64,000 nt of DNA from an uncultured Paracoccaceae bacterium (GCA_947503935.1 CANNFR010000002.1:186001-250000); one strand, 5' to 3'. Numbered from the stretch's first letter, positions 17,391 through 26,120 are shown. The notes: generated by a model from the letters alone, not told the origin. Program-made: numbers and translations.

Positions 17391-17900
17391 GTGCGAAGAT
17401 CTCTTCTGATGACGGGCCTTTTTGTGGGTCTGGCGGCCTGTGTGCCCGCCGATGCGCCGCAAATCGGGCCCGATGGGCGCCCGCTTCCCCAAGTCTATCG
17501 CATTTCGGCGGGTGAATCGTCGCGCATCCAGTTCCGCATCCTCGATTCCGTTAACGCATTGCGACAGGCGGCGGGGTCGGAGCCCTTGCGGCTGAACGCG
17601 TCTTTGAATGCGGCGGCGGCTACACATTCGCGTGATATGTCGGTGCAGAACCGGCCCTGGCATTTCGGATCAGACGGCTCCTCGCCCATCGACCGGGTGC
17701 GCCGCGCAGGCTATTCCGGCCAGCTGAAAGGCGAGAATATCTCGGAGACCTACGAGACCGAGCTTGAGACGCTGGCCGCCTGGATGGAAAAGCCCGATAC
17801 GCGCAATGTGATGCTGGACCCCACCGCGCGCGATCTGGGCTTTTCGTTCTATCAGGAGCCGAACGGCAAGATCTGGTGGACGCTGATCACCGGCGGCTAA
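17391..17900 (+). CDS. CAP/SCP-domain lipoprotein
   Basis: Envelope lipoprotein of 169 residues with a CAP (cysteine-rich secretory/antigen 5/PR-1) domain. The N-terminus is a lipoprotein signal: hydrophobic LLMTGLFVGLAAC with acceptor Cys17. The CAP fold is seen in ILDSVNALRQAAGSEPL, LNAAAATHSRDM, WHFGSDGSSPIDRVRRAGY, GENISETY and the C-terminal DLGFSFY..WWTLITGG. The start is GTG at 17391 preceded by GGTAGGTAAG. It sits between two L,D-transpeptidase genes, suggesting a cell-wall-related role (inference). The biochemical activity of bacterial CAP proteins is mostly unknown. Confidence 0.9.
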   Translation: MRRSLLMTGLFVGLAACVPADAPQIGPDGRPLPQVYRISAGESSRIQFRILDSVNALRQAAGSEPLRLNASLNAAAATHSRDMSVQNRPWHFGSDGSSPIDRVRRAGYSGQLKGENISETYETELETLAAWMEKPDTRNVMLDPTARDLGFSFYQEPNGKIWWTLITGG

Positions 17901-17904
17901 CGTT

Positions 17905-18408
17905 TTACGGCAAAATCTCAATCGGCGTGCCGTCTTTCACCATCGCATAGATATCCTCCATCTCGCGATTGGTCACGGCGATGCAGCCGGCCGTCCAGTC
18001 GATCTCATCCTTGTCGATCCCGGGGCGCGGGCCGCCATGGATGAAGATGTCGCCGCCTGGATCGACGCCCAGTGCCTTGGCGCGGGCGATATCCTCTTCA
18101 TTCGGATAGTTGATGCCCAGTGACAGATGCCAGGTGCTGTTGGGATTGCGCCGGTCGATGATGTAGTTCCCGACGGGCGTGCGCCCATCGCCCTCGGCCT
18201 CTTTATGGCCATCGGGGGCAAACCCCAGATCGACCTCATAGGCTTTCAGCGCGCGGTCATGATGCACCAGATACATCATCCGCTCGGACTTCATCACCAC
18301 GACCCGCGTGACCTCGGGCCCGTTATAGGTGCGAAACTTCGAGGCGCAGCCCGACAGGCCCGCCACCACACACAACATCACAAGAAATCGGAAAAACCCG
18401 CTACCCAA
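17905..18408 (-). CDS. L,D-transpeptidase family lipoprotein
   Basis: Second YkuD-type L,D-transpeptidase, 167 residues, predicted lipoprotein: hydrophobic LVMLCVVAGLSGC with acceptor Cys21. The catalytic region has His124 in IFIHGGPRPG and Cys142 in WTAGCIAVTN. I choose the TTG at 18408 because AGGGG lies 7 bp upstream and translation then starts with a normal signal peptide; upstream in-frame codons encode no plausible leader. Its 3' end is only 4 bp from the stop of the convergent CAP gene. A TTAA-N7-GTAA sequence at 18459-18473 lies about 50 bp upstream. Confidence 0.92.
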   Translation of the reverse strand: MGSGFFRFLVMLCVVAGLSGCASKFRTYNGPEVTRVVVMKSERMMYLVHHDRALKAYEVDLGFAPDGHKEAEGDGRTPVGNYIIDRRNPNSTWHLSLGINYPNEEDIARAKALGVDPGGDIFIHGGPRPGIDKDEIDWTAGCIAVTNREMEDIYAMVKDGTPIEILP

Positions 18409-18490
18409 CGCTCTGCCCCTAAAGTTTGTTATCTGCTCGTGTTTTTTGGCCTTATACCTTAAAAACTTGGTAAACGGAACGGCTTTCGCG

Positions 18491-19270
18491 TCAGTTGCGG
18501 CGTTCTGACAGCTGTTCTTCAATCGCCTCAAGCCGGGCCAGAACCTCGTCACGGTAGGCATCGGTCTTGGCGTTGTCTTCGGTGGCATGGGCATCCTGCA
18601 TCGAATTGACGATCAGACCGACCAAAAGGTTCACCACCGCGAAGGTGGTGACCATGATGAACGGCACGAAAAAGACCCAAGCGTAGGGGTAAACCTCCAT
18701 CACCGGGCGGACGATGCCCATCGACCAGCTTTCCAGCGTCATGATCTGGAAGAGAGAATAGGCGCTGCTGCCTAACGTGCCGAACCATTCGGGAAAGCTG
18801 TCGCCAAAGAGCTTCGTCGCCATGACCGCGCCGATATAGAACACGATCGCCATCAGCAAAAAGACCGACCCCATGCCGGGAAGGGCGGTCACGAACCCTT
18901 CGACCACCCGGCGGAGGCGTGGGAAAGCCGAGATCACGCGCAGCACCCGAAGAACGCGCAAAGCCCGCAGCACGCTGAATGTCTGCGCGCCGGGCACAAG
19001 CGCTACGCCCACGATCAGAAAGTCGAAGATGTTCCAGCCCGAGCGGAAGAACCGCCCGCCATGGGCCACCAGTTTCAGCGCGATTTCGGTGACGAAGATC
19101 GACAGACAGATCATGTCGGCCAAGTGGATCAAATCGCCCCAGCGCGACATCAGGGTATCGGATGTCTCCATGCCGAGGGTAACGGCGTTGAACACGATCA
19201 CCCCGATGATCGCATTGCGCACCCATGCCTGATCCAGCCAATCGGCCAGCTTTTCCCGAAAGCCCATCAT
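18491..19270 (-). CDS. Bacterial voltage-gated sodium channel (BacNav type)
   Basis: Six-transmembrane single-domain ion channel, 259 residues, expected to assemble as a homotetramer in the inner membrane. The S4 voltage sensor carries Arg every third residue (VLRALRVLRVLRVIS, Arg102/105/108/111). The selectivity filter reads TLESWSM at 178-184, the signature of sodium-selective bacterial channels such as NavAb and the Roseobacter channel NavRosD. A pore-lining S6 (about 197-224) is followed by an acidic neck and a C-terminal coiled coil (LARLEAIEEQLSERRN) that normally holds the tetramer together. Start ATG 19270 (or 19267) follows GGAG. Confidence 0.95.
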   Translation of the reverse strand: MMGFREKLADWLDQAWVRNAIIGVIVFNAVTLGMETSDTLMSRWGDLIHLADMICLSIFVTEIALKLVAHGGRFFRSGWNIFDFLIVGVALVPGAQTFSVLRALRVLRVLRVISAFPRLRRVVEGFVTALPGMGSVFLLMAIVFYIGAVMATKLFGDSFPEWFGTLGSSAYSLFQIMTLESWSMGIVRPVMEVYPYAWVFFVPFIMVTTFAVVNLLVGLIVNSMQDAHATEDNAKTDAYRDEVLARLEAIEEQLSERRN

Positions 19271-19286
19271 CGTCTCCGTCCTGCCC

Positions 19287-20510
19287 TCAGGCGATATGGC
19301 GCTTGGTGAAGGATGCCGCAAGCTCAACATGGGGGCTCCAGCGGAACTGATCGACAACTTGGACGAAATCGAGGCTGTATCCTGACAATATGAGCGTCTT
19401 TGCATCACGCGCGAAGGTCACCGGGTTGCACGAGACATGCGCGATGCGGGGGATCTGGGCCTGGGCCAGCTGGGCGATCTGCGCCTCGGCCCCGGCACGC
19501 GGCGGGTCGATGACGGCGGCATCGAAGCGGGCCAGTTCGTCCGGCATCAGGGGGCGACGGAACAGGTCGCGCGCTTCGGTCGTGACGCGGCGCAAGCCAT
19601 TGGCCCCGCGCCAGCCGTTTTCGAGGGCGGACATCATCGCAGCGTCGCCTTCGACGGCATGAACCTCGCAACCAACCGACAGCGGCAGGGCGAACGTTCC
19701 CAACCCGGCAAAGAGGTCGACCACACGTTGCGCGTTTTCCACGATGCCGATGGCCGCGGTCGTAAGGGCCAGTTCGCCCGCCAGTGTCGCTTGTAGAAAG
19801 GCGCCGGCGGGTATCTGCACCTGCGCGGCGCCAAACCGAATCGTCGGTGGGACGCGCAGCGCGGTGGTTTCGCCGTCGCATGTCAGGCGGGCGAAATCAT
19901 GCGCCTCGGCAATCTGAGCCAGATCCTGACGGAGGGCGGCATCGAGAGGTTTGCCGCCCAGAACCGAAACATCCGCGCCACCCTCGGTTTCGGTGACGGT
20001 CAGCGACAGCTCGCCTTTGCGCGAGGCGGCTTTGGCCGTGATCTGCTCAAGCGCGGGCAGCGTTGCCAGCAGCGCGGGTGTGACCAGATGGCATTGCGGC
20101 ACGCCGATCACCGTGTCCGAGGCGCGCCCGTGGAACCCCACGATGGCGCCCGCCTTGGTACGGCGGCCCGAGAACACCGCGCGCCGGCGGGATCGCGGCG
20201 GAGAGGTTTGGATCGCCCGGAAGGGGGCTTCGATCCCCTGCGCTGCAAGGGCGCTGCGCACCACATCGACCTTCCAATCGGCGACAAATTCGTCCTTCGC
20301 ATGCATCAGCGCGCAGCCACCACAGGCCTTGTAATGCGGACAGGGCGCTTTGACCCGCAGGGGGGATGGCTGCAAGATCTTGGGCGCGTCCATCCTGTCG
20401 CCCGCAACCGCGCCCTCGACCACCTCACCGGGCAGGCCACCCCGCACGAAGACGGGCCCCTCGGCTACGCCGTCGCCCAAATGGCCCAACCGCTCAACCG
20501 TCAGCTTCAC
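19287..20510 (-). CDS. TrmA/RumA-family class I RNA (uracil-C5) methyltransferase
   Basis: 407-residue RNA m5U-type methyltransferase. A short TRAM-like N-terminus is followed by an iron-sulfur cluster motif (Cys57, Cys63, Cys66, Cys140), the SAM site VDLFAGLGTFALP at about 264-276 and the catalytic nucleophile Cys361 in HVSCNPVTFARD; DPPRAG at 335-340 is also conserved. The protein most resembles RlmD/RlmCD-type enzymes that methylate 23S rRNA, but it could modify tRNA; sequence alone does not decide. Its start overlaps the downstream end of the second ABC exporter gene by 4 bp, so it is the last gene of that operon. Confidence 0.93.
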   Translation of the reverse strand: MKLTVERLGHLGDGVAEGPVFVRGGLPGEVVEGAVAGDRMDAPKILQPSPLRVKAPCPHYKACGGCALMHAKDEFVADWKVDVVRSALAAQGIEAPFRAIQTSPPRSRRRAVFSGRRTKAGAIVGFHGRASDTVIGVPQCHLVTPALLATLPALEQITAKAASRKGELSLTVTETEGGADVSVLGGKPLDAALRQDLAQIAEAHDFARLTCDGETTALRVPPTIRFGAAQVQIPAGAFLQATLAGELALTTAAIGIVENAQRVVDLFAGLGTFALPLSVGCEVHAVEGDAAMMSALENGWRGANGLRRVTTEARDLFRRPLMPDELARFDAAVIDPPRAGAEAQIAQLAQAQIPRIAHVSCNPVTFARDAKTLILSGYSLDFVQVVDQFRWSPHVELAASFTKRHIA

Positions 20511-22336
20511 TCGGCCGCCTCGGTCTTGTCATCCGCCCCGATGAACCCGCCGGATTGGCGGTTCCAATAGCGTGCATAAAGGCCGTTCTGCGCCAGAAGG
20601 GCGTCATGGGTACCCTCCTCGACGATCCGGCCCTCATCCATCACCACGATCCGGTCCATCTCGGACAGGGTCGATAGGCGGTGCGCGATGGCCAGCACCG
20701 TCTTGCCCACCATCACACGGGCAAGCGCCGTCTGGATTGAGGCCTCAACCTCGGAATCCAGCGCGCTCGTCGCCTCATCCAGTACCAGAATGGGCGCGTT
20801 CTTCAGAAATGCGCGCGCCAGCGCGATCCGCTGACGCTGCCCGCCGGACAGCTTCACGCCACGCTCACCCAGATGGGCGTCGTACCCTTTGCGGCCATTG
20901 TGGTCGGCCAGTTTCGGAATGAAATCATGGGCTTCAGCGCGGCGCGCGGCCTCAATCACTTCGTCCTCGGACGCATCGGGGCGGCCATAGAGGATGTTGT
21001 CGCGGGCCGAGCGGTTGAACATCGCCGTCTCCTGCGTGACCATCGCGATCTGCCGGCGCAGGCTTTCCTGCGTCACGTCGCGCACATCCTGCCCATCGAT
21101 CAGAACGCGGCCCTCTTCAGTGTCATAAAGGCGCAAAAGCAGGGCCACGAGGGTGGATTTACCCGCCCCCGAAGCGCCCACGATGCCCACCTTTTCGCCG
21201 GGGGGAATGGTCAGGCGGATATGCTCAACCCCGCCCGACTGGCGGCCATAGGCGAAGCCCACATCCTCGAACGTGATCTCGCCTCTCACGGTGCCGATAT
21301 CGCGCGCATCGTCGGCATCTGTCAGGGTGTAAGGCGGGGTCAGGGTGCGCATCCCATCCTCAACCTCACCCACGCTGGCATAGATCGACATCAGCGTGAA
21401 ACTGACCCAGCCGGTCATCTGGCTGATGCGGATCGAAATGGCACCCGCCGCCGCGATCTCGCCCGCGCTGGCCAGGCCTTGCGACCAGAGCAGCAGCGTG
21501 CCGCCCACCAGGATAACCGGCAGCACACCCGCCAGCGCCATCAGCGACAGCCGAAACCAGGCCGAGACGGTGCCGAAGCTGAGCGCCCTTTCACGATACT
21601 TCGCCATGCTTTTCAGGGCGGCGCGGTCTTCATGCTCATCATGGGCGAACAGTTTCACCGTCTTGATATTGGTGATCGTGTCGACGACTTGGCCCGTCAC
21701 ATTCGCCCGCGCCGCAGCCCGCGCGGTTGACCGGCTGCGGATGCGCGGCATGAAAAACCGGATCAGCGCCAGGTAGAAGACCAACCAGATGCTCAGCGCC
21801 AGCGCGACCCAGCCGTCAATCGCCAGAAGAAAGATCGCCGACCCGATGATCGAGGCCAGCGCGAAGGCGACCACGTTGATGATCTCGGTCGCCACATCGG
21901 TGACGGCGCGGGCCGCCTGCATCTGCTTTTGCGCCAGCCGCCCGGCAAAATCATTGTCAAAGAACGTCACCGCCTGGCCCAATGTCCAGCGGTGGATGCG
22001 GCTGAGGACCTGGGGCATCACGTTCGGCCCGACCCAGATCGATTGCAACGCCGCCGACGCCCCGAAGACCAGCGGCCTGACCAGCAGGTAGAAGACGACG
22101 AAGGCCGCCAGAAGCCAGGCATTGTCGGTAAAGATCGCCCCCGGCTCGGACGCCAGGGCCGCATCGATCACCCAGCCCAGCAATAAGGCCGAGATCACCT
22201 CAAGCGTGCCCGCCAGAGCTGAGACAAAGCCCGCCACCCCCAGAATCGGCCACGACCCGCCCAGGCACCAGCGAAAGAACGCGCCCAGCGTGCGGGGCGG
22301 CGCCGTGTCGACCGGTTTGAACGGATCGAACTTCAT
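20507..22336 (-). CDS. ABC exporter half-transporter (TMD-NBD), second of pair
   Basis: 609-residue ABC transporter with an N-terminal six-helix exporter-type membrane domain (about 25-330) and a C-terminal ATPase: Walker A GASGAGKST near residue 385, Q-loop, signature LSGGQRQRIALARA near 495, Walker B ILVLDEATSALD and the switch histidine in IAHRLST. It overlaps the preceding exporter gene by 4 bp and the following RNA methyltransferase by 4 bp. Both ATP sites look intact, so a heterodimer with its neighbour or two homodimers are equally possible. Substrate unknown; the family includes lipid, peptide and multidrug exporters. Confidence 0.93.
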   Translation of the reverse strand: MKFDPFKPVDTAPPRTLGAFFRWCLGGSWPILGVAGFVSALAGTLEVISALLLGWVIDAALASEPGAIFTDNAWLLAAFVVFYLLVRPLVFGASAALQSIWVGPNVMPQVLSRIHRWTLGQAVTFFDNDFAGRLAQKQMQAARAVTDVATEIINVVAFALASIIGSAIFLLAIDGWVALALSIWLVFYLALIRFFMPRIRSRSTARAAARANVTGQVVDTITNIKTVKLFAHDEHEDRAALKSMAKYRERALSFGTVSAWFRLSLMALAGVLPVILVGGTLLLWSQGLASAGEIAAAGAISIRISQMTGWVSFTLMSIYASVGEVEDGMRTLTPPYTLTDADDARDIGTVRGEITFEDVGFAYGRQSGGVEHIRLTIPPGEKVGIVGASGAGKSTLVALLLRLYDTEEGRVLIDGQDVRDVTQESLRRQIAMVTQETAMFNRSARDNILYGRPDASEDEVIEAARRAEAHDFIPKLADHNGRKGYDAHLGERGVKLSGGQRQRIALARAFLKNAPILVLDEATSALDSEVEASIQTALARVMVGKTVLAIAHRLSTLSEMDRIVVMDEGRIVEEGTHDALLAQNGLYARYWNRQSGGFIGADDKTEAAE

Positions 22337-24177
22337 TCAGCGGCCTCTTCGGTTCCGATGAACCCGCCAGATTGACGGTTCCAGAACCGGGCATATAGCC
22401 CGCCTTCCGCCAAAAGCGCCTCATGCGAGCCTTCTTCCACGATGCGGCCATCGTCGATCACCACGATCCGGTCCATATGCGCGATGGTCGACAGGCGGTG
22501 CGCGATGGCGATCACCGTCTTGCCCTCCATCACACCATAGAGCGTTTCCTGAATCGCGGCCTCAACCTCGCTGTCCAGCGCGCTGGTCGCCTCATCCAGC
22601 AGAAGGATCGGCGCATCCTTCAGGATCGCCCGCGCAATCGCCACGCGCTGCCGCTGACCGCCCGACAGCTTCACGCCACGCTCGCCCACGCGCGAGGCAT
22701 AGCCCCGGCGCCCCTCAGGGTCTTCCAGCTCGACGATGAAATCATGCGCCTCGGCCCGCTTGGAGGCCTCAATCATCTCGGCTTCGCTGGCCTCTGGGCG
22801 GCCATAGAGGATGTTTTCCCCGACAGAGCGATGCAGAAGGGAGCTGTCCTGCTGCACCATCCCGATCACCCGGCGCAGACTGTCCTGCGTCACCTGCGTG
22901 ATGTCCTGGCCGTCGATCCTGATCGCCCCGCCCTCGGGGTCATAAAACCGCAAAAGCAGCTTGACGAGGGTCGATTTTCCCGCACCTGACCGCCCGATCA
23001 GGCCCACCTTCTCGCCCGGTGCGATGGTCAGGCTGACACCGTCCAGCCCGCCGGTGCCGCGCCCGTAATGGTGCGACAAATCGGTGATCTCGATCCGGCC
23101 ATCGGTCAGCTGCAAGGGCTTGGCATCGGGCCGGTCGATCAGGGTGACAGGCTGGGCGATCGTCTCCATCCCCTCCGCCACCACGCCCAGCGAGCGGAAG
23201 AAGGTCGACAGAGCCCACATGATCCAGCCGGTCATCGCATTCATCCGCAGCGTCAGCGCAGCGGCAGCCGCGACGACACCCACGCTGGCCGAGCCTGCCA
23301 TCCAAAGGCCGAACGCCCAGCCGACGACGCCCACGATCAGCAGACCGTTCAGGAACACCAGCACCACATCCATCGTGGTATAGATACGCATCTCGGCGCT
23401 GAAGGTGCGCTTGGTGTTCTCGATCGCCTCCTTGGCGTAGTCGAGCTCGCGATCATGATGGGCGAACATCTTGACCGAATGCACGTTCGTATAGGCGTCA
23501 ACCACGCGGCCCGTCACCTCGCTGCGGGCATCGGAGGCGGCTTTCGACGCGGGGCCGACACGCTTCAGCGTCCAGCGGACAAGCAAAGCATAAAGCACCA
23601 GCCAGCCCAGCAGAGGCAGGGCCAGTTGCAGGTCAGCTTCGGCCAGCAGGATCACCGCACCGATCAGGTAAGCCAGCGCGTATGCAATGGCGTCGAACAC
23701 ATGGAATACCGCCTCGCCCGCTGCCGGGGGCGTCTGCATGATGCGGTTGGCGATGCGGCCCGCGAAGTCGTTCTCAAACCAGCCGACCGATTGCCGCAGC
23801 ACATGGCGATGTGCCCGCCAGCGGATCAGCGTGCCGAAATTCGGCATGATCGCGTTGTTCAGAAGCAGCACGTTCGCACCCTGCAGAACCGGACGCAGGA
23901 TCAGGATGAAACCGGCGGCCAGGATCAGCTCGGTGCCATAAGCGTCCCAAACGGCCTCGGGTCCGCCGGATGACAACAGGTCAACCACCCGGCCCATATA
24001 CCAGATCAGCGCAATCTCAACGAAAGCCACGATGACCGAGCTGATTGCCGTGACGACGAAGAGCCCGCGAAACGGCTGCGAATACTCACGCAGGAACGGC
24101 CAAAGCCGCTGCGGAGGCGTGTTCGTCTCCTCATACGCCGTATAAGGATCGACCAGATTTTCGAAATAGCGGAACAT
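22333..24177 (-). CDS. ABC exporter half-transporter (TMD-NBD), first of pair
   Basis: 614-residue ABC exporter built like its downstream neighbour: membrane domain about 30-340, Walker A GRSGAGKST near residue 392, signature LSGGQRQRVAIARA, Walker B ILLLDEATSALD and IAHRLST. The two proteins share many ATPase-domain and C-terminal segments (for example LYARFWNRQSGGFIG versus LYARYWNRQSGGFIG), so they arose by duplication. The ATG at 24177 lies 80 nt after the stop of a 10-residue leader ORF that is part of a hairpin, suggesting translational or transcriptional control by that leader. Substrate unknown. Confidence 0.93.
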   Translation of the reverse strand: MFRYFENLVDPYTAYEETNTPPQRLWPFLREYSQPFRGLFVVTAISSVIVAFVEIALIWYMGRVVDLLSSGGPEAVWDAYGTELILAAGFILILRPVLQGANVLLLNNAIMPNFGTLIRWRAHRHVLRQSVGWFENDFAGRIANRIMQTPPAAGEAVFHVFDAIAYALAYLIGAVILLAEADLQLALPLLGWLVLYALLVRWTLKRVGPASKAASDARSEVTGRVVDAYTNVHSVKMFAHHDRELDYAKEAIENTKRTFSAEMRIYTTMDVVLVFLNGLLIVGVVGWAFGLWMAGSASVGVVAAAAALTLRMNAMTGWIMWALSTFFRSLGVVAEGMETIAQPVTLIDRPDAKPLQLTDGRIEITDLSHHYGRGTGGLDGVSLTIAPGEKVGLIGRSGAGKSTLVKLLLRFYDPEGGAIRIDGQDITQVTQDSLRRVIGMVQQDSSLLHRSVGENILYGRPEASEAEMIEASKRAEAHDFIVELEDPEGRRGYASRVGERGVKLSGGQRQRVAIARAILKDAPILLLDEATSALDSEVEAAIQETLYGVMEGKTVIAIAHRLSTIAHMDRIVVIDDGRIVEEGSHEALLAEGGLYARFWNRQSGGFIGTEEAAE

Positions 24178-24241
24178 GGAAGGCGCTCCCTCAGAGCGAT
24201 GTAGAACAATATGGCGAAGCGGCGACTAACAGGCCGCCCAA

Positions 24242-24282
24242 ACGGGATCGGTCCTGTCAGCGCAGGTAAAAAATGATCCCGT
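24242..24282 (-). promoter_or_regulatory. Nested leader hairpin upstream of ABC exporter operon
   Basis: ACGGGATC (24242-24249) and GATCCCGT (24275-24282) form a perfect 8-bp stem; inside, CCTG (24253-24256) pairs with CAGG (24263-24266). The structure covers most of the 10-codon leader ORF, so a ribosome on that ORF would open it. There is no T-tract after it on the minus strand, so control of translation or RNA stability is more likely than termination. Confidence 0.5.
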
Positions 24283-24289
24283 GAACCAT
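24257..24289 (-). CDS. Putative 10-residue leader peptide (MVHGIIFYLR)
   Basis: A complete tiny ORF with ATG at 24289 and TGA at 24257-24259. A strong AAGGAG Shine-Dalgarno sequence (24296-24301) sits 6 nt before the ATG, better than that of most genes here. The peptide is hydrophobic and ends Tyr-Leu-Arg before the stop. It precedes the ABC exporter gene by 80 nt and is embedded in a nested hairpin, the layout of regulatory leader peptides. The ORF, the ribosome-binding site and the hairpin are seen; a regulatory role is inferred. Confidence 0.45.
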   Translation of the reverse strand: MVHGIIFYLR

Positions 24290-24360
24290 AGCGTTCTCCT
24301 TCCAGTGATTTGCATCTGATACAACAAAGCTGACCTAGTGTCACGCCCCCAGGTTGTACG

Positions 24361-25530
24361 TCAGCGCAAAAGTGCCTTCCGGTCCAGCGTGAAGTCCGAG
24401 GCGACCCAGCGTGCCTCAAGCTCTTTCATCCGCGCACCAAGCGCGGGGCCTTGGTAATCAGGCATCAGATCGCCAGCGCGGAGGGGGAATTTCGCGTCCG
24501 CCCCGCGCTGTGCGGCGCCCAGCGCGGTCTCATCGAAGGGCTGCTCCAAAACGGCCCAGCGCAGCATCAGAGTATGGATGGCGGTCCAGTAATCGTGGCG
24601 ATAAGCCAACTCGCCAGGCCCGGTCGCAAGACCGGCTTCCACGCGCATCAGATGATACCTCTGGCTGTCGGCCTTGCTGAGGCGCAGACGCTCGGGCACG
24701 TCCTGCCCGCCAAGGCTGGCCAGCCGGGCGATCCGGTCACGAGGGGGTATCATGCGCCCTTCAATCGGATATTGGCTCTCAAGATGCAAAAGGCGCGGCA
24801 GAACCCGCGCTGTCGCACCGGGCAAAATTCGGGCAAGGACGCCGGAGGCCTCCATCGCGGCAAAGGCAGGGCCGGGGTCGAGGGCATCAAGCAGCTTCAG
24901 AACCTCGGCCCCGATACGCTCACGCGAGACCTTTTCCAGCCCCTCGGACAGCAAGGCACAGGCGGCCAGACCGTCGGGATCGATCCCATCCCCCGGGCGG
25001 GCATAATGCGCGAAGAACCGGAAAAACCGCAGGATCCGCAGATAATCCTCGCGAATTCGCTCCAGGGGGTCGCCAATAAACCGGATCCTGCGCGCTTTCA
25101 GGTCTTCAAGACCGTAGAGCGGATCAAGCACCGTGCCGTCACGCTTGGCGTAAAGCGCGTTCATGGTGAAATCCCGCCGGATCGCGTCTTCATGGATGCT
25201 GTCGGAAAACGCGACCACTGCGCGGCGCCCATCGGTTTCTACATCCTTGCGAAAGGTGGTGATTTCGATGTCGTTGAAGGGGGTGACCGCCGTCACCGTG
25301 CCATGGTCGATGCCTGTCGGGACGGCCTTGTGGCCCGCCGCCTCGATCAGATGGATCGCCTCTTCCGGCCGCGCGCTTGTGCTGAGGTCGATGTCGCGTA
25401 CGAAGCCCTTTGTGATCGTATCGCGCACGCAGCCACCCACCGCCAGAATCTCATGACCCGCCTCTTCGAACCGGGCCATCAGCGATTGCACCTCGGGCGC
25501 GGTCAACCAATCGGCATTCTCCAGCTTCAC
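24361..25530 (-). CDS. cca: CCA tRNA nucleotidyltransferase / poly(A) polymerase family protein
   Basis: Class II nucleotidyltransferase of 389 residues that adds or repairs the 3' CCA end of tRNA. The head domain shows GGCVRD at 32-37 and the metal-binding Asp46/Asp48 in VRDIDLSTSA; RRDFTMNALY and the DPLYGLEDLKARRIRFIGDP segment follow, then the RILRFFRFFAHYA neck. The C-terminal half is helical and divergent, as in alphaproteobacterial members. It overlaps the nudix gene by 4 bp; hsp33-nudix-cca forms a compact minus-strand operon. Confidence 0.94.
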   Translation of the reverse strand: MKLENADWLTAPEVQSLMARFEEAGHEILAVGGCVRDTITKGFVRDIDLSTSARPEEAIHLIEAAGHKAVPTGIDHGTVTAVTPFNDIEITTFRKDVETDGRRAVVAFSDSIHEDAIRRDFTMNALYAKRDGTVLDPLYGLEDLKARRIRFIGDPLERIREDYLRILRFFRFFAHYARPGDGIDPDGLAACALLSEGLEKVSRERIGAEVLKLLDALDPGPAFAAMEASGVLARILPGATARVLPRLLHLESQYPIEGRMIPPRDRIARLASLGGQDVPERLRLSKADSQRYHLMRVEAGLATGPGELAYRHDYWTAIHTLMLRWAVLEQPFDETALGAAQRGADAKFPLRAGDLMPDYQGPALGARMKELEARWVASDFTLDRKALLR

Positions 25531-26120
25531 ATCGCTATCCTTTCGGCCAAGCCGCGCAGGATGCGGGCCGTGGCGCCCCAGATGTAATAGGGGCCGTAGG
25601 GGACGGCATAGTAGAAACGGCGCTGCCCGCGCCAGAGGCGCGATTGGGTCACATAATTGGCCGGCGTCACGACATGGGCCAGGGGCACCAGAAAGACCTC
25701 ATCGACCTCTCCCGCCTCGGGGATGGGGCGAAAATCGTCTCTAATCCAGCCCAAAACAGGGGTTATCGTGAAACCGGTGACCGTCTCGTGCGGCGGCAAA
25801 GTGCCTTGGACGTCGACCTGATCGCGGGGCAATCCCACCTCTTCCTCGGCCTCGCGCAAGGCGGCGGCGACCGGGCCGTCATCGGTCGGATCGACCTTGC
25901 CGCCGGGAAAAGCGATCTGGCCCGGATGGTGCTTAAGGCGCGAGGATCGCTTCGTCAGCACCAATTGCGGGCCGGACGGCGCTGCAAGGCAGGCCACCAA
26001 CACACCGGCAGGGCGGAGGGCGCGACCCGCGGGCGGTGCGTAGCCGGGGTTCAGATCGAAGTCCGAGCTTTCGCCACCCGCGCCGGCTACGGCCTGCGTG
26101 AACGCGTCACTCAGGCTCAC
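25527..26120 (-). CDS. CoA pyrophosphatase-type Nudix hydrolase
   Basis: Nudix hydrolase of 197 residues. LKHHPGQIAFPGGKVDP followed by the Nudix box up to REAEEEVGLP is characteristic of the NudL/UPF0035 group, which cleaves coenzyme A to 4'-phosphopantetheine and 3',5'-ADP. I choose GTG at 26120 (MSLSDAFTQAV) because a GGGGGCGACG ribosome-binding region precedes it; an ATG at 26168 would add 16 arginine-rich residues lying inside the hsp33 coding end. The start overlaps the end of hsp33 by 14 bp and the stop overlaps cca by 4 bp. Confidence 0.92.
   Translation of the reverse strand: MSLSDAFTQAVAGAGGESSDFDLNPGYAPPAGRALRPAGVLVACLAAPSGPQLVLTKRSSRLKHHPGQIAFPGGKVDPTDDGPVAAALREAEEEVGLPRDQVDVQGTLPPHETVTGFTITPVLGWIRDDFRPIPEAGEVDEVFLVPLAHVVTPANYVTQSRLWRGQRRFYYAVPYGPYYIWGATARILRGLAERIAM

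Noticed and set aside
24006-24419. Minus-strand 137-codon open frame across the ABC exporter start
   Set aside because: Overlaps cca and the exporter in another frame, with arginine/serine-rich shadow composition; the 10-codon leader ORF explains the ribosome-binding site better.
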